Positions 9,236-17,098 of a stretch of 64,000 nucleotides of DNA are shown in pieces; positions within the stretch are counted from its first letter, which is position 1, and every line of letters begins with the position of its first letter. Under the pieces are notes generated by a model. The model had not been told where the DNA came from and did no database searches. It worked only from the letters and a program-made list of their open reading frames with translations. This DNA comes from Streptomyces sp. NBC_00178 (GTDB lineage Bacteria > Actinomycetota > Actinomycetes > Streptomycetales > Streptomycetaceae): the NCBI RefSeq assembly GCF_036206005.1, contig NZ_CP108143.1, positions 5,795,501 through 5,859,500 on the forward strand. Reading direction: 5' to 3'. The translations under genes and the position numbers were made by a program.

Positions 9236-9317
9236 CCCGGCCGCCCCTTCCTTCCGGCTCGCCCCGTGCCGGCTCCCGGTCAGGCCCGCCACCCGCAGAC
9301 CGCAAGGACGCCCACGG

Positions 9318-9730
9318 ATGACGACAACCTCCCCGACGCAGCGGCCCGCCGGACCCGCCGTGCGCCTCGGGCTGTGGGAGAACCGGCTCCAGTTCACCTC
9401 CTCGTCGTCGTCAACATCGCCGTCGGCGGCCTCGTGGGCCTGGAACGCACCACCGTGCCGCTCATCGGCACCGACATCTTCGGCCTGACCAGCGACCTGG
9501 CGGTCTTCTCGTTCATCATCGCCTTCGGTCTCACCAAGGCCCTGACCAACCTCGCCGCCGGAGCCCTGACCGCGCTTCCGCCGCAAGGTCCTCCTCACCG
9601 CATGGCTGCTCGGAGTCCCCGTCCCCTTCATGCTCGCCTGGGCACCGTCCTGGAACTGGATCATCGCCGCGAACGTCCCGGACCTGGTGATCGTCGACTT
9701 GAACCAGGCGTACCTGGTGGCCAGGCCGTG
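9318..9730 (+). pseudogene. MFS transporter, frameshifted and cut off by an insertion sequence
   Basis: The start MTTTSPTQRPAGPAVRLGLW is followed, after loss of one base near 9390, by HLLVVVNIAVGGLVGLERT and VPLIGTDIFGLTSDLAVFSF. A second shift near 9570 leads to RFRRKVLLTAWLLGVPVPF. Together these are the first four or so helices of a major-facilitator protein. At about 9724-9733 the sequence enters the next insertion element, so at least 70% of the gene is gone. It probably belonged to the rhodanese-TauE unit. Confidence 0.75.
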
Positions 9731-9732
9731 TA

Positions 9733-9745
9733 TCGAAAGTGGATC
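9733..9745 (+). repeat. left inverted repeat of the IS427-type element
   Basis: TCGAAAGTGGATC, 36 bp before the transposase start. It is repeated inverted at 11224-11236 and, as the end of the second copy, at 13189-13201. Confidence 0.7.
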
Positions 9746-9768
9746 TCGGCGATGGATGATTGTGGTTC

Positions 9769-10648
9769 ATGGCGCGGGGAGATCTCACGGATGAACAGTG
9801 GTCGGTGCTGGAGCCGTTGTTGCCGAGGGGCACGAAGGCGGGACGGCCGCACGTCTGGCCCCGGCGGCAGCTGGTCGACGGCATACGGTTCCGGGTCCGG
9901 ACAGGGGTTCCGTGGCGGGACGTCCCCGTTGAGTACGGGCCGTGGGGCCGGATCCACGACCTGTTCCGCCGATGGCAGCGGGCCGGCACCTGGCACCGGG
10001 GCCTTACCCAGCTCCAGTCCCTGGCTGATGCGAAGAGTGCGATCACGTGGGAGCTGAGCGTCGACCCCACGGTGTGCCGTGCCCATCAGCATGCAGCCGG
10101 GGCTCGGAAGCGGGGTGACCTGCAGAAGGAACCGCCGGGCGGTGTATTCACCGAGCTCCGTGATCACGGACTGGGATGCTCGCGCGGCGGGTTCACCACC
10201 AAGCTGTACTTGACCGTCGAGCAGGGTCAGAAGCCCATGTCGATCGTGATCACCGCTGGGCAGCGCGGTGACTCCCCACAGTTCGAGGTCGGTCGTCTTG
10301 GGCCGCGTTCGGGTGCCCCAGCTCGGGGCCGGAAGGCCCCGCACCCGGCCACGGCAAGTGCGGGCCGACAAAGCGTACGCCTCCCGCAAGAACCGGGCCT
10401 ACCTGCGGCGCCGCGGCATTCCCTGCACCATCCCGGACAAGGCTGACCAAGTCCGCAACCGCAAGAAGCGGGGGTCCTCCGGTGGTCGACCGCCGAAGTT
10501 CGACCGGGAGGACTATAGAGCGCGGCAGGAGGTCGAGTGCGGCATCAGCCGCCTCAAGAGGCACCGTGCCGTGGCGACGAGATACGACAAACTCGCGGTC
10601 CGCTATGAGGCAAATGTCCTCATCGCGGCCATCAACGAGTGGCTGTAG
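9769..10648 (+). CDS. IS5-family (IS427 group) transposase in two overlapping frames
   Basis: The upstream frame (9769-10446) starts MARGDLTDEQWSVLEPLLP, the DUF4096 N-terminal domain, and runs through GGFTTKLYLTVEQGQKP. The downstream frame (10268-10648) supplies the rest: VRADKAYASRKNRAYLRRRG and the final EVECGISRLKRHRAVATRYD with the catalytic Glu. The switch occurs near 10280-10295. Many IS427-group elements make the active enzyme by ribosomal frameshifting between two such frames, so this may be functional rather than broken. A second, truncated copy lies at 12791-13206. Confidence 0.85.
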
Positions 10649-10700
10649 TCCGCATGCGCCTGCCGTTCGTGGAGCACCTGGGATCGAGCGCAGTAGTGCG

Positions 10701-11207
10701 CTACCTACCGATTGAACCGTCAGCCTGCTCACGAAGTATGTCGGCGTGGCCTGCATGGCGAGCTGTCTCTTCGATCATGTGCACCAGCACCCACCGCATC
10801 GGTCGCACAGCACCCGCTTTGCCTGCCGCCCGAGCACACGGATGGTTCAAGTTGTCACAACGCTTGATGATCTCGTTGGATCGTTCAATGGCACCGAGGT
10901 AGGCAGCGAGAAGACTGTCCACGGTCTCACCCTCGGCGAGATCCATGCTGAAATCCGGATGCTCGACATCGGCACCCTCGAAGGCCCAGGCGAACCAGTA
11001 GAGCTCCGCCGCCGTCAGGTGCTTGACCAGGCCGAAAACGCTGGTGCCAGAGGGCACCCCGGGCGTTCGCCCCTGCCTGTCATCAAGGCCCTGCGCCTTC
11101 GCAACCACTGCTTCACGGACGTAGTTCAAGAACGTGAGCAATGTCGACTTCTCGTCGGAGTCGCTGCCAGGTGGGCCCACGTCGCGGCGTCGTTGCGTCT
11201 CTGTCAT
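10701..11207 (-). CDS. DinB-family (DUF664) protein
   Basis: A 168-residue four-helix-bundle protein of the DinB/YfiT superfamily. It shows the DUF664 pattern TLLTFLNYVREAVVAKAQGL, then VFGLVKHLTAAELYWF with one metal-ligand His, and VHMIEETARHAGHADILRE with the C-terminal His pair. These three His sites are the family's usual metal triad. Members are thought to be thiol-dependent S-transferases, but the substrate here is unknown. It is the only intact gene between the transposase and the inverted repeat at 11224, which raises the possibility that it travels with the element. Confidence 0.85.
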   Translation of the reverse strand: MTETQRRRDVGPPGSDSDEKSTLLTFLNYVREAVVAKAQGLDDRQGRTPGVPSGTSVFGLVKHLTAAELYWFAWAFEGADVEHPDFSMDLAEGETVDSLLAAYLGAIERSNEIIKRCDNLNHPCARAAGKAGAVRPMRWVLVHMIEETARHAGHADILREQADGSIGR

Positions 11208-11223
11208 CGGGGCACACTAGCTT

Positions 11224-11236
11224 GATCCACTTTCGA
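11224..11236 (-). repeat. candidate right inverted repeat of the IS427-type element
   Basis: GATCCACTTTCGA, the exact reverse complement of the left-end 13-mer at 9733-9745. It lies just upstream of the DinB start and before the IS630 remnant. Confidence 0.55.
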
Positions 11237-11336
11237 AGCGCACCCTATTGTAGTGCTGTGACCGCATAGGTTCGCCGGGTTGGTCGTCGTGGCGGTTGGA
11301 TGTGCGGTGACGTCCGATCCGACCGCTGGAGGCGCG

Positions 11337-11957
11337 ATGGCCGAGCCTGTCCGTGTGCGCAGACTACCGACCAGGAGGGGCAGCGGCTGCAGCAGATCGT
11401 GCGCCGGGGCAGCACCAACTCGGTGCGCTATCGGCGCGTGATGATGCTGCTGGCCTCGGCCGGCGGGAATCGGGTGTTTGGTGATCGCCCAGCTGGTGGC
11501 GCCCGACGAGGACACCGTGCGCGATGTGATCCACCGGTTCAACGAGGTCGGCCTGGCTGCCTGGACCCTCGGTGGGCGGGAGGCCGTCCCCGCCTGCTCA
11601 GCGATGACGAAGAGGACTTCGTCGTCCAGACGGCCACCACCCGCCCCACCAAGCTCGGCCAGCCTTTCACTCGCTGGTCGCTACGCAAACTCGTCGCCTA
11701 CCTGCGCACAGTCCACGGCCGAGTGATTCGTATCGGCCGCGAGGCGTTACGCGGCCTGCTCGCCCGCTGCGGAGTCACCTTCCAGCGCACCATGAACTGG
11801 AAGGAATCCACCGACCCCGACCGCGAGGCGAAGCTGGACCGGATCGAGCACGTCCTGGACCGTTTCCCGACCGGGTCTTCGCGTTCGACGAGTTCGGCCC
11901 ACTCGGGATCCGGCCGAAGCCGAGCATCGACCTGGTGCACGCCCATCGCCTTTGAGG
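11337..11957 (+). pseudogene. IS630-family transposase, multiply frameshifted and truncated
   Basis: The pieces, in different frames, read DQEGQRLQQIVRRGSTNSVR (helix-turn-helix start), then VIAQLVAPDEDTVRDVIHRF, then WAGGRPRLLSDDEEDFVV and WSLRKLVAYLRTVHG. They end with VFAFDEFGPLGIRPK, containing the first catalytic Asp of IS630-type enzymes. At least three shifts separate the pieces and the rest of the DDE domain is absent. It is a fossil with no transposition capacity. Confidence 0.8.
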
Positions 11958-12091
11958 CGACAGTCCCGGAGGATCGTTCAGCTTTTCAGCAGAACCGAGG
12001 CACGGAACGCGAACTGCCGCCGAAGCCTCCCCTCCGTCACCTCGCCCATCGCATGATTGCCTCACTCGCATCACACGATCCTGGGGGAATT

Positions 12092-12343
12092 ATGAGGACC
12101 CGCACCGCCGTCGCCTCGATCGCCTTGCTCACGGCCGCACTTACCGCATGTGGCACGTCCGAAACCGATAGGCAGGCCGACTGTCAGAAGGCCATCAACG
12201 CCACACGCACATACACCGTCCCCGACCGGCCCGAGGCATGCCAGGTTCTCAGTGAAGAGGACTATGAGATGTTGCGGACGGCCTGGGTGAGCAAGAACAG
12301 GGGCATCAACCCAGGGAGCGGCGTCGTCGACACGGGAAAGTGA
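12092..12343 (+). CDS. small secreted lipoprotein of unknown function
   Basis: An 83-residue product starting MRTRTAVASIALLTAALTAC: basic start, hydrophobic stretch and lipobox LTAC with Cys20 as the lipidation site. The mature part is ~63 polar residues with one more Cys pair (ADCQKA and PEACQVL). The ATG is preceded by GGGGGA about 4 nt upstream. No family was recognised. Genes of this size in IS-rich DNA could be remnants, but the intact signal and ribosome site argue for a real gene. Confidence 0.65.
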   Translation: MRTRTAVASIALLTAALTACGTSETDRQADCQKAINATRTYTVPDRPEACQVLSEEDYEMLRTAWVSKNRGINPGSGVVDTGK

Positions 12344-12790
12344 ACCGGAGGCCAGCAGAACTCTGAACCCGTTGAGCACGGCAAGCTGCCCGACATGGCG
12401 GGCTCGGTCGGGCGTTCCAGGGCGAGCGAAGACACCGAGCTGACCGCACCTCCGATATCTGGGCCTGGCGGTGGTACTTGCGCTGCCTGCTCGGGTGGCC
12501 AGCCCGCCGGGTGCCTTTCGTGACGAAGCGCACCGGGAACTGGCGCGCGCACGAGCCAGCCGTTTCCCACCGGGGTGGTTCACGCCCGGCCCCGTGCTGT
12601 TCGACGGCCACGTCTGCCGGCGCCGTGGCGAAGGACTCACTCGAAGCGGTCGAGGAGCGTGGTCTTGCCGGTGGAGTGGGTACCGGGCGTTCCTGGCCGG
12701 ATACGCCCAGGAACGCCCGCTGCCAACAGATTTTGCCGCGCCCCTGGAGCCGTACCTGCTGCTGAGCGACGCGTTCGTGTTCGTCCTTAC
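12344..12790. other. no convincing gene; possible fragment of a truncated host gene
   Basis: No complete gene is visible. On the plus strand about 12675-12785 reads GYRAFLAGYAQERPLPTDF and then EPYLLLSDAFVFVL. This looks like a real C-terminal piece, vaguely like the tail of phosphotransferase-type proteins, cut by the IS copy at 12791. The assignment is weak. Confidence 0.35.
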
Positions 12791-13206
12791 GCCGCCCGGC
12801 GGTTCCTTCTGCAGGTCACCCCGCTTCCGAGCCCCGGCTGCATGCTGATGGGCACGGCACACCGTGGAGTCGACGCTCAGCTCCCACGTGATCGCACTCT
12901 TCGCATCAGCCAGGGACTGGAGCTGGGTAAGGCCCCGGTGCCAGGTGCCGGCCCGCTGCCATCGGCGGAACAGGTCGTGGATCCGGCCCCACGGCCCGTA
13001 CTCAACGGGGACGTCCCGCCACGGAACCCCTGTCCGGACCCGGAACCGTATGCCGTCGACCAGCTGCCGCCGGGGCCAGACGTGCGGCCGTCCCGCCTTC
13101 GTGCCCCTCGGCAACAACGGCTCCAGCACCGACCACTGTTCATCCGTGAGATCTCCCCGCGCCATGAACCACAATCATCCATCGCCAAGATCCACTTTCG
13201 ATACAC
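12791..13206 (-). pseudogene. IS427-type transposase, truncated near-identical second copy
   Basis: From its left end (GATCCACTTTCGA at 13189-13201, outer end near 13206) and ATG at 13165, this copy matches the element at 9724 almost base for base. It covers the first ~125 codons up to the KEPPGGV stretch, then breaks at 12791. One visible difference is TCC for CCC (Ser for Pro) in the LSVD(S/P)TVC region. The near-identity implies recent duplication. The outer end abuts the RHS gene and removes everything upstream of it. Confidence 0.85.
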
Positions 13207-14765
13207 GGCCTACGATCGGCGACCATCACGGCACCGGCCAACTCGCAGTCGATGCCGCAAGCCTCGCCCTCACCCAGCGCCGCACCGACCCCTTCGGCAG
13301 TGCCCGCGGCGATGTCCCGACGAGCTGGCCCAGCACCAAGGGCTTCGTCGGCGGCACCACCGACACCAGCACGGGACTGACCCACCTCGGTGCCCGCGAG
13401 TACGACCCGGGCATCGGCCGATTCATCAGCGTCGACCCGATCATGGACCTCGCCGACCCGCAACAGATCAACGGCTATAACTACGCCAACAACGCTCCGG
13501 CCACCCTTTCCGACCCCACCGGCCTGCGTCCGGACGGAATCTGTGGCGGTAACAGCAGCACGTGCGTGCCAAGCAACTCGGTATCAAAAACTACTGTCAC
13601 CTACAACGAATCCTGGACCAAGAAAAAGAGCGGCTGGTACTGGAAGAAGTACGACGAAAACAAGGCCGCAAAGCGCTACTACACCCGTGGGTGTCTCGGC
13701 TGCAAGAACTGGATCGACAGGACCCGGGTCATTCCGTGGACCGAAGTCGTCGAGGCTGTGGGAATCTTCGTCCCCGTTCTTGGGCCGGCCGCTGATGCCG
13801 TCCTAGGAATCAACGACCTCATTCAGGGGAACTACCAAGCAGCAAGCGAGAGAGCAGCAAGCGCCGTTCCTCTGGTAGGTGAGGCGCGGCTAGCTAAAAA
13901 CCTGCTCAAGAAGACGAGATGTGAGCCCAACAGCTTCGTGCCCGGCACGAAGGTATTGATGGCTGACGGCAGCACCAAGCCGATCGAGGAAGTCAAGATC
14001 GGCGACAAGGTTCTGGCAACCGACCCCAAGTCCGGCAAAAGCAAAATCGAGACCGTCACTGCCGAGATAAAGGGCGAAGGCACCAAGCGCCTGGTCGAGG
14101 TCACCATCGACATCGATGGCGACCGGGGCTCCAGCACGGCAAGCATTACCGCCACCTACAACCACCCGTTCTGGGTCCCGGATATCGGCGAGTGGATCGA
14201 CGCCACCGATCTTGAATCCGGCCAGTGGCTCAAGACCAGCGCCGGTACCCGGGTTCAGGTTTCCGCCATCAGGCGCTGGACAGCCCAGCAATCTACCGTC
14301 CACAACCTGACCGTCAGCGACCTGCACACCTACTATGTGCTGGCAGGGAGCGCGCCAGTCCTTGTCCACAACTGCAATCATGCGGAAGAGTTGGCCAAAC
14401 TTCCTACATGGGGCGGCGGGCATACGACAGGCTCCGGAGTGGGGCCTGATGGCGTAAGGCATGATTTGACGAGTGGACGCCACGGAGGGCAAGACACCGA
14501 CTTGATCTCCTGGGTAAATGACACCCTCAAGAAAAGGGGAATTACTTCGTCAAACTCTGGGCGTGCCGTGGATGTAGAGCAGAAGTTTGCAGCCATCATG
14601 GACAGGGACGGTCTTGCTCATGCAGACTTGTATATCAATTTCCCGACGGGGCCATGTACGGTGAAATTGGGGTGTAATCAGGTTCTCCCCGCCCTGCTTG
14701 GGCCAAATCGGTCGCTCACGGTACACTGGCCAAACGGCCGGCATACATGCCATGGGGTGGGCTAA
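13207..14765 (+). pseudogene. 5'-truncated RHS polymorphic toxin: RHS core - HINT - SCP1.201/DddA-like deaminase
   Basis: The visible 518 codons begin inside an RHS protein. The RHS-associated core is clear: GTTDTSTGLTHLGAREYDPG, then GRFISVDPIMDLADPQQING and YNYANNAPATLSDPTGL. A linker with a hydrophobic stretch follows. The pretoxin HINT autoprocessing domain runs from Cys (13920; CEPNSFVPGTKVLMADGST) to VHN-C at 14364-14375. The last ~130 residues resemble the SCP1.201-like deaminase family: SGRHGGQDTDL, VEQKFAAIMDRDGLAHADLY, PCTVKLGC and LTVHWPNG. The zinc-binding Cys pair is present (codons 14655 and 14673), but the usual His-x-Glu reads Asp-Val-Glu (14571-14579). Most of the RHS shell and the secretion start are gone, lost at the IS copy. 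The stop overlaps the immunity gene by one base. Confidence 0.8.
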
Positions 14766-15211
14766 TGAAGGCGCGAGCTGAAGCGCAGTACCGCTATGAG
14801 CACGGGGAGACGCCGAGGATCCTTTACTCGATCGACGACATCGATTCCGTGATTGACGATCTGCTTGAGTCGACGCAGGGGTTGATGAAGGAAAACCTGG
14901 CATCGATCTACTCGCTCGACCGGGTCCTTTTGCCGGCTGGAACTCCTGATCATGAGCTCATGGTGGGTGTCGATAGAGGGCTGGGTGTCGGACTGGTTGC
15001 CTTTAGCGATGCGGGTGGAAATTTCGTCTCTAAGGGATCTTCTGATACCAGAATCGACCCGGTATATTTCCAACACGGGCATCTGACCGAATTCTCGGAA
15101 CATTCAGAGGTCCCAATTCCTCTAGTGCGTCAGGCGGCCAAAGAGTTTCTAACCTCCGGCGGGCTGCGCCCCACGTGTGTTCGATGGCAGGATTTGGACG
15201 CCTGGGGATAG
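14765..15211 (+). CDS. Imm1-type immunity protein for the deaminase toxin
   Basis: A 148-residue cytoplasmic protein whose ATG overlaps the toxin stop (TAATG), the standard toxin-immunity layout. The sequence has the Imm1 pattern: DIDSVIDDLLES near the N-terminus, LMVGVDRGLGVGLVAFSD in the middle and a C-terminal PLVRQAAKEFLTSGGLRPTC followed by VRWQ. Imm1 proteins are repeatedly found next to deaminase-type polymorphic toxins and are expected to bind and block them. The start at 14765 is preferred over an in-frame ATG at 14747 inside the toxin, because GGGGTGGG lies just upstream. Base composition is less GC-rich than the core genes, in keeping with transfer. Confidence 0.75.
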   Translation: MKARAEAQYRYEHGETPRILYSIDDIDSVIDDLLESTQGLMKENLASIYSLDRVLLPAGTPDHELMVGVDRGLGVGLVAFSDAGGNFVSKGSSDTRIDPVYFQHGHLTEFSEHSEVPIPLVRQAAKEFLTSGGLRPTCVRWQDLDAWG

Positions 15212-15229
15212 GCGATCAATTTTTTGGTT

Positions 15230-15270
15230 GTGAGGGCCCGTCAGCATACCGATGGGCCCTCACACCTTTT
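15230..15270 (+). terminator. terminator after the immunity gene
   Basis: A perfect 10-bp stem, GTGAGGGCCC (15230-15239) and GGGCCCTCAC (15254-15263), is followed by ACCTTTT. It ends the toxin-immunity unit 19 bp after the Imm1 stop. Confidence 0.8.
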
Positions 15271-15659
15271 ACGAGGTGTCCCAGATTATCGGCCGAGGGT
15301 AGTTGATCATGCGTGATTCCGTTCCCGGACGCGACAAGAGCCCCGACCCACTCCCGAAACCGATGAACCTGGCGGAGCATCGGCTGCGCCCGTGGTGAGA
15401 GTGGCAATCCTTGCCCGCGATGTTGTGGAGGCGGATCGCTCCAGCTATCCGCCTTAAAGGTCGGATGCGACGGAGCAGCAGGGCTTGATCAATTTCTAGT
15501 GCGCTGTGACTTTGCGGACCATGATCGGCTGGATGCTGGTTACTGTCGTTGGTGACGTCCTCCACCGGGCGGTCGGCGCCTATGCCTCGCGGGTTGGCGC
15601 GAGGCTACCGGGGACAGGGCGGGATGCGCCGAGCGATCACTGAGCCTTTTCCATCTTGA
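15271..15659. other. no recognisable gene
   Basis: Frames exist on both strands but none shows a ribosome site or a recognisable domain. The stretch is probably degraded intergenic or IS-derived DNA between the immunity terminator and the IS5 transposase. Confidence 0.5.
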
Positions 15660-16475
15660 TCAGGTGGCGAGTTCGAGGGCGATGACGGCGCGGACGACGG
15701 TGGTGATCCGGGTGGTGCTGCAACGGAGCTTCCGCAGGAGCCGCCAGCATTTGAGGGTGGCCATGGCTCGTTCGCCGAGGCTTCGGATCTTGGCGTGATC
15801 GCGGTTGTGACGCCGGCGCCAACCGCGCAGACCTTTGCCACGGAACGGGACGCGGACAGCAGGACCTGCGCCCTGATACGCCTTGTCCGCCCAGCACTTG
15901 ATGCCATCGGCGGCGAGAGCGGCGGGAATGCCGTGGGTCCGGGCCGCGGTCAGATCGTGTACTGCCCCGGGCAGCGCGTCCGAAGCCCAGATCAGACGGC
16001 CGGCTGGATCCGCGAGTACCTGCACGTTCATCCCGTGGTGCTTCTTCTTCCCCGAGTAATACGGCTGGTCGGCAGCGATGCGGTCGATCGGCAGCACGGT
16101 GCCGTCGAGGATCACGTACGCCTTCCTCCGCACGGTCCGCATCGCCTGCTCCAGCGTTGGTGCCTGAGCGGCCAGGAGGTCGACGGCCTCGCGTATGTAT
16201 CGGTAGACCGTCGCTATCCCGACGCGGAAACCTGCTGCAAGGCGGGCGTAGGTGTCGCCGCAGCGAAGGTGCGCCAAGACGAGCAGGGCTTGCCGGCCGC
16301 AGGTCAGGCGACGCCATCGGGAGCCGATTCGACGGCGGTGACCTGCGAGGAGACCGGAGAGGTGCTGCAGGGTGCGGCTGGACAGATCGATGCCGGACGG
16401 GTAGACAAGCACGCGAAGGCTCCTGGCGGACTGGTGATCTTGGTCGTGAACCCGTCTACCAGGGGCTTTCTTCAT
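15660..16475 (-). CDS. IS5-family transposase (HTH_Tnp_4 plus DDE_4), intact
   Basis: A 271-residue enzyme with an N-terminal helix-turn-helix (ALLVLAHLRCGDTYARLAAG, then VGIATVYRYIREA). The DDE domain follows: YVILDGTVLPIDRI with the first Asp, KKHHGMNVQVLADPAGRLIW, ADKAYQGAG with the second, and LGERAMATLKCWRLLRKL with the final acidic residue. Length and motifs match complete family members. The start may be internal, at the GTG before LVYPSGIDLS, rather than the listed ATG. Element ends were not identified. Confidence 0.85.
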   Translation of the reverse strand: MKKAPGRRVHDQDHQSARSLRVLVYPSGIDLSSRTLQHLSGLLAGHRRRIGSRWRRLTCGRQALLVLAHLRCGDTYARLAAGFRVGIATVYRYIREAVDLLAAQAPTLEQAMRTVRRKAYVILDGTVLPIDRIAADQPYYSGKKKHHGMNVQVLADPAGRLIWASDALPGAVHDLTAARTHGIPAALAADGIKCWADKAYQGAGPAVRVPFRGKGLRGWRRRHNRDHAKIRSLGERAMATLKCWRLLRKLRCSTTRITTVVRAVIALELAT

Positions 16476-16512
16476 GTCCGCTGCCGGGGCCGCCCGTCTA
16501 ACCTCCCGTCAG

Positions 16513-16632
16513 GTTGGAAACAGCTCACTGTTGACGGCAAGGTGCTGAAGGGATCGGCCCATCTGGCCGCTACCCACAGGCGCCTGCTCTCCGCGGTTAC
16601 CTACTATCACGCCGCAACTCTCGCCCAGGCGG
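16513..16632 (+). pseudogene. ISAs1-family transposase fragment
   Basis: About 40 codons read LTVDGKVLKGSAHLAATHRR and LLSAVTYYHAATLAQAEAG. The DGK-x-x-(R/K)GS motif and following strand are characteristic of ISAs1 (H-repeat) transposases around their first catalytic Asp. No flanking parts of the protein are found. Confidence 0.6.
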
Positions 16633-17028
16633 AGGCCGGGCCGGTGACGGGGTTTTCCCGGTACGGCGCGAAGCCGTTGGCGCCCATGCCCGAGGAGTTC
16701 CTCCGCACGGGTGTGGGGTGTTGTCGGTTGGCGGGCATGGCCCACGATGTTGGTCGTACAGATGGTGCGGAGCATGACAGGTGGGCTGGCGTCCGGCGCC
16801 GACGGGTGTGGACCCGGGTGACGTGGCTTCGATGGCCGTTTTGCCAGCTGTCTGCAATGACGCTCTGGGCAGCCACACGGAGGGCGGCGAGCTGAGAATT
16901 GGTCTCTGACCTGGGTATTTTCATCACGTCTTCAGGTCGACATCTTTCCGATGACTCATCATGTGAAAAGCGCGGTGCACGGAAGCCGTCGCTCCTGGTT
17001 CAAAGTCCCAGAAAAGTCCCAGGGACTC
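16633..17028. other. no recognisable gene; boundary of the IS-rich region
   Basis: No coding frame is convincing. A short direct repeat AGTCCCAG occurs twice (near 17005 and 17015). This stretch separates the mobile region from the ordered chromosome that starts with the HTH-MurA gene. Confidence 0.4.
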
Positions 17029-17079
17029 CGTCACGCCCCTGCTCGCCTTCCATTTGTGCAGGTCAGCAGGGGTGTGACG
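17029..17079 (-). terminator. terminator of the HTH-MurA gene
   Basis: A 15-bp stem formed by 17029-17043 and 17065-17079 with one G-T pair and a 21-nt loop. It lies 20 bp beyond the stop at 17099. Confidence 0.7.
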
Positions 17080-17098
17080 GCGCTTCTTCTGAAGGCTT

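Larger units (their letters stand above)
9724..11246 (+). mobile_element. IS5/IS427-type element with possible DinB passenger gene
   Basis: The left end carries TCGAAAGTGGATC at 9733-9745, the same end as the second copy (13189-13201). The transposase stops at 10648 but no matching inverted repeat follows it directly. The same 13-mer occurs inverted at 11224-11236, beyond a DinB-type gene. The outer bases also partly match (AGG..G.G pattern). If that is the true right end, the element is ~1.5 kb and carries a passenger. Otherwise the right IS end is lost and 11224 belongs to another decayed copy. No target duplication was found. Confidence 0.5.

Noticed and set aside
12864..13206. ATG at 12864 as the natural start of the RHS-toxin gene
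   Set aside because: Codons 12864-13206 are the antisense of an IS transposase copy identical to one elsewhere in the window, so the native 5' end is missing.
16990..17030. Possible tRNA 3' end or attachment site (GGTTCAAAGTCCCAG with repeated AGTCCCAG)
   Set aside because: The T-arm bases do not pair, no acceptor or anticodon arm is found upstream, and no integrase is visible.
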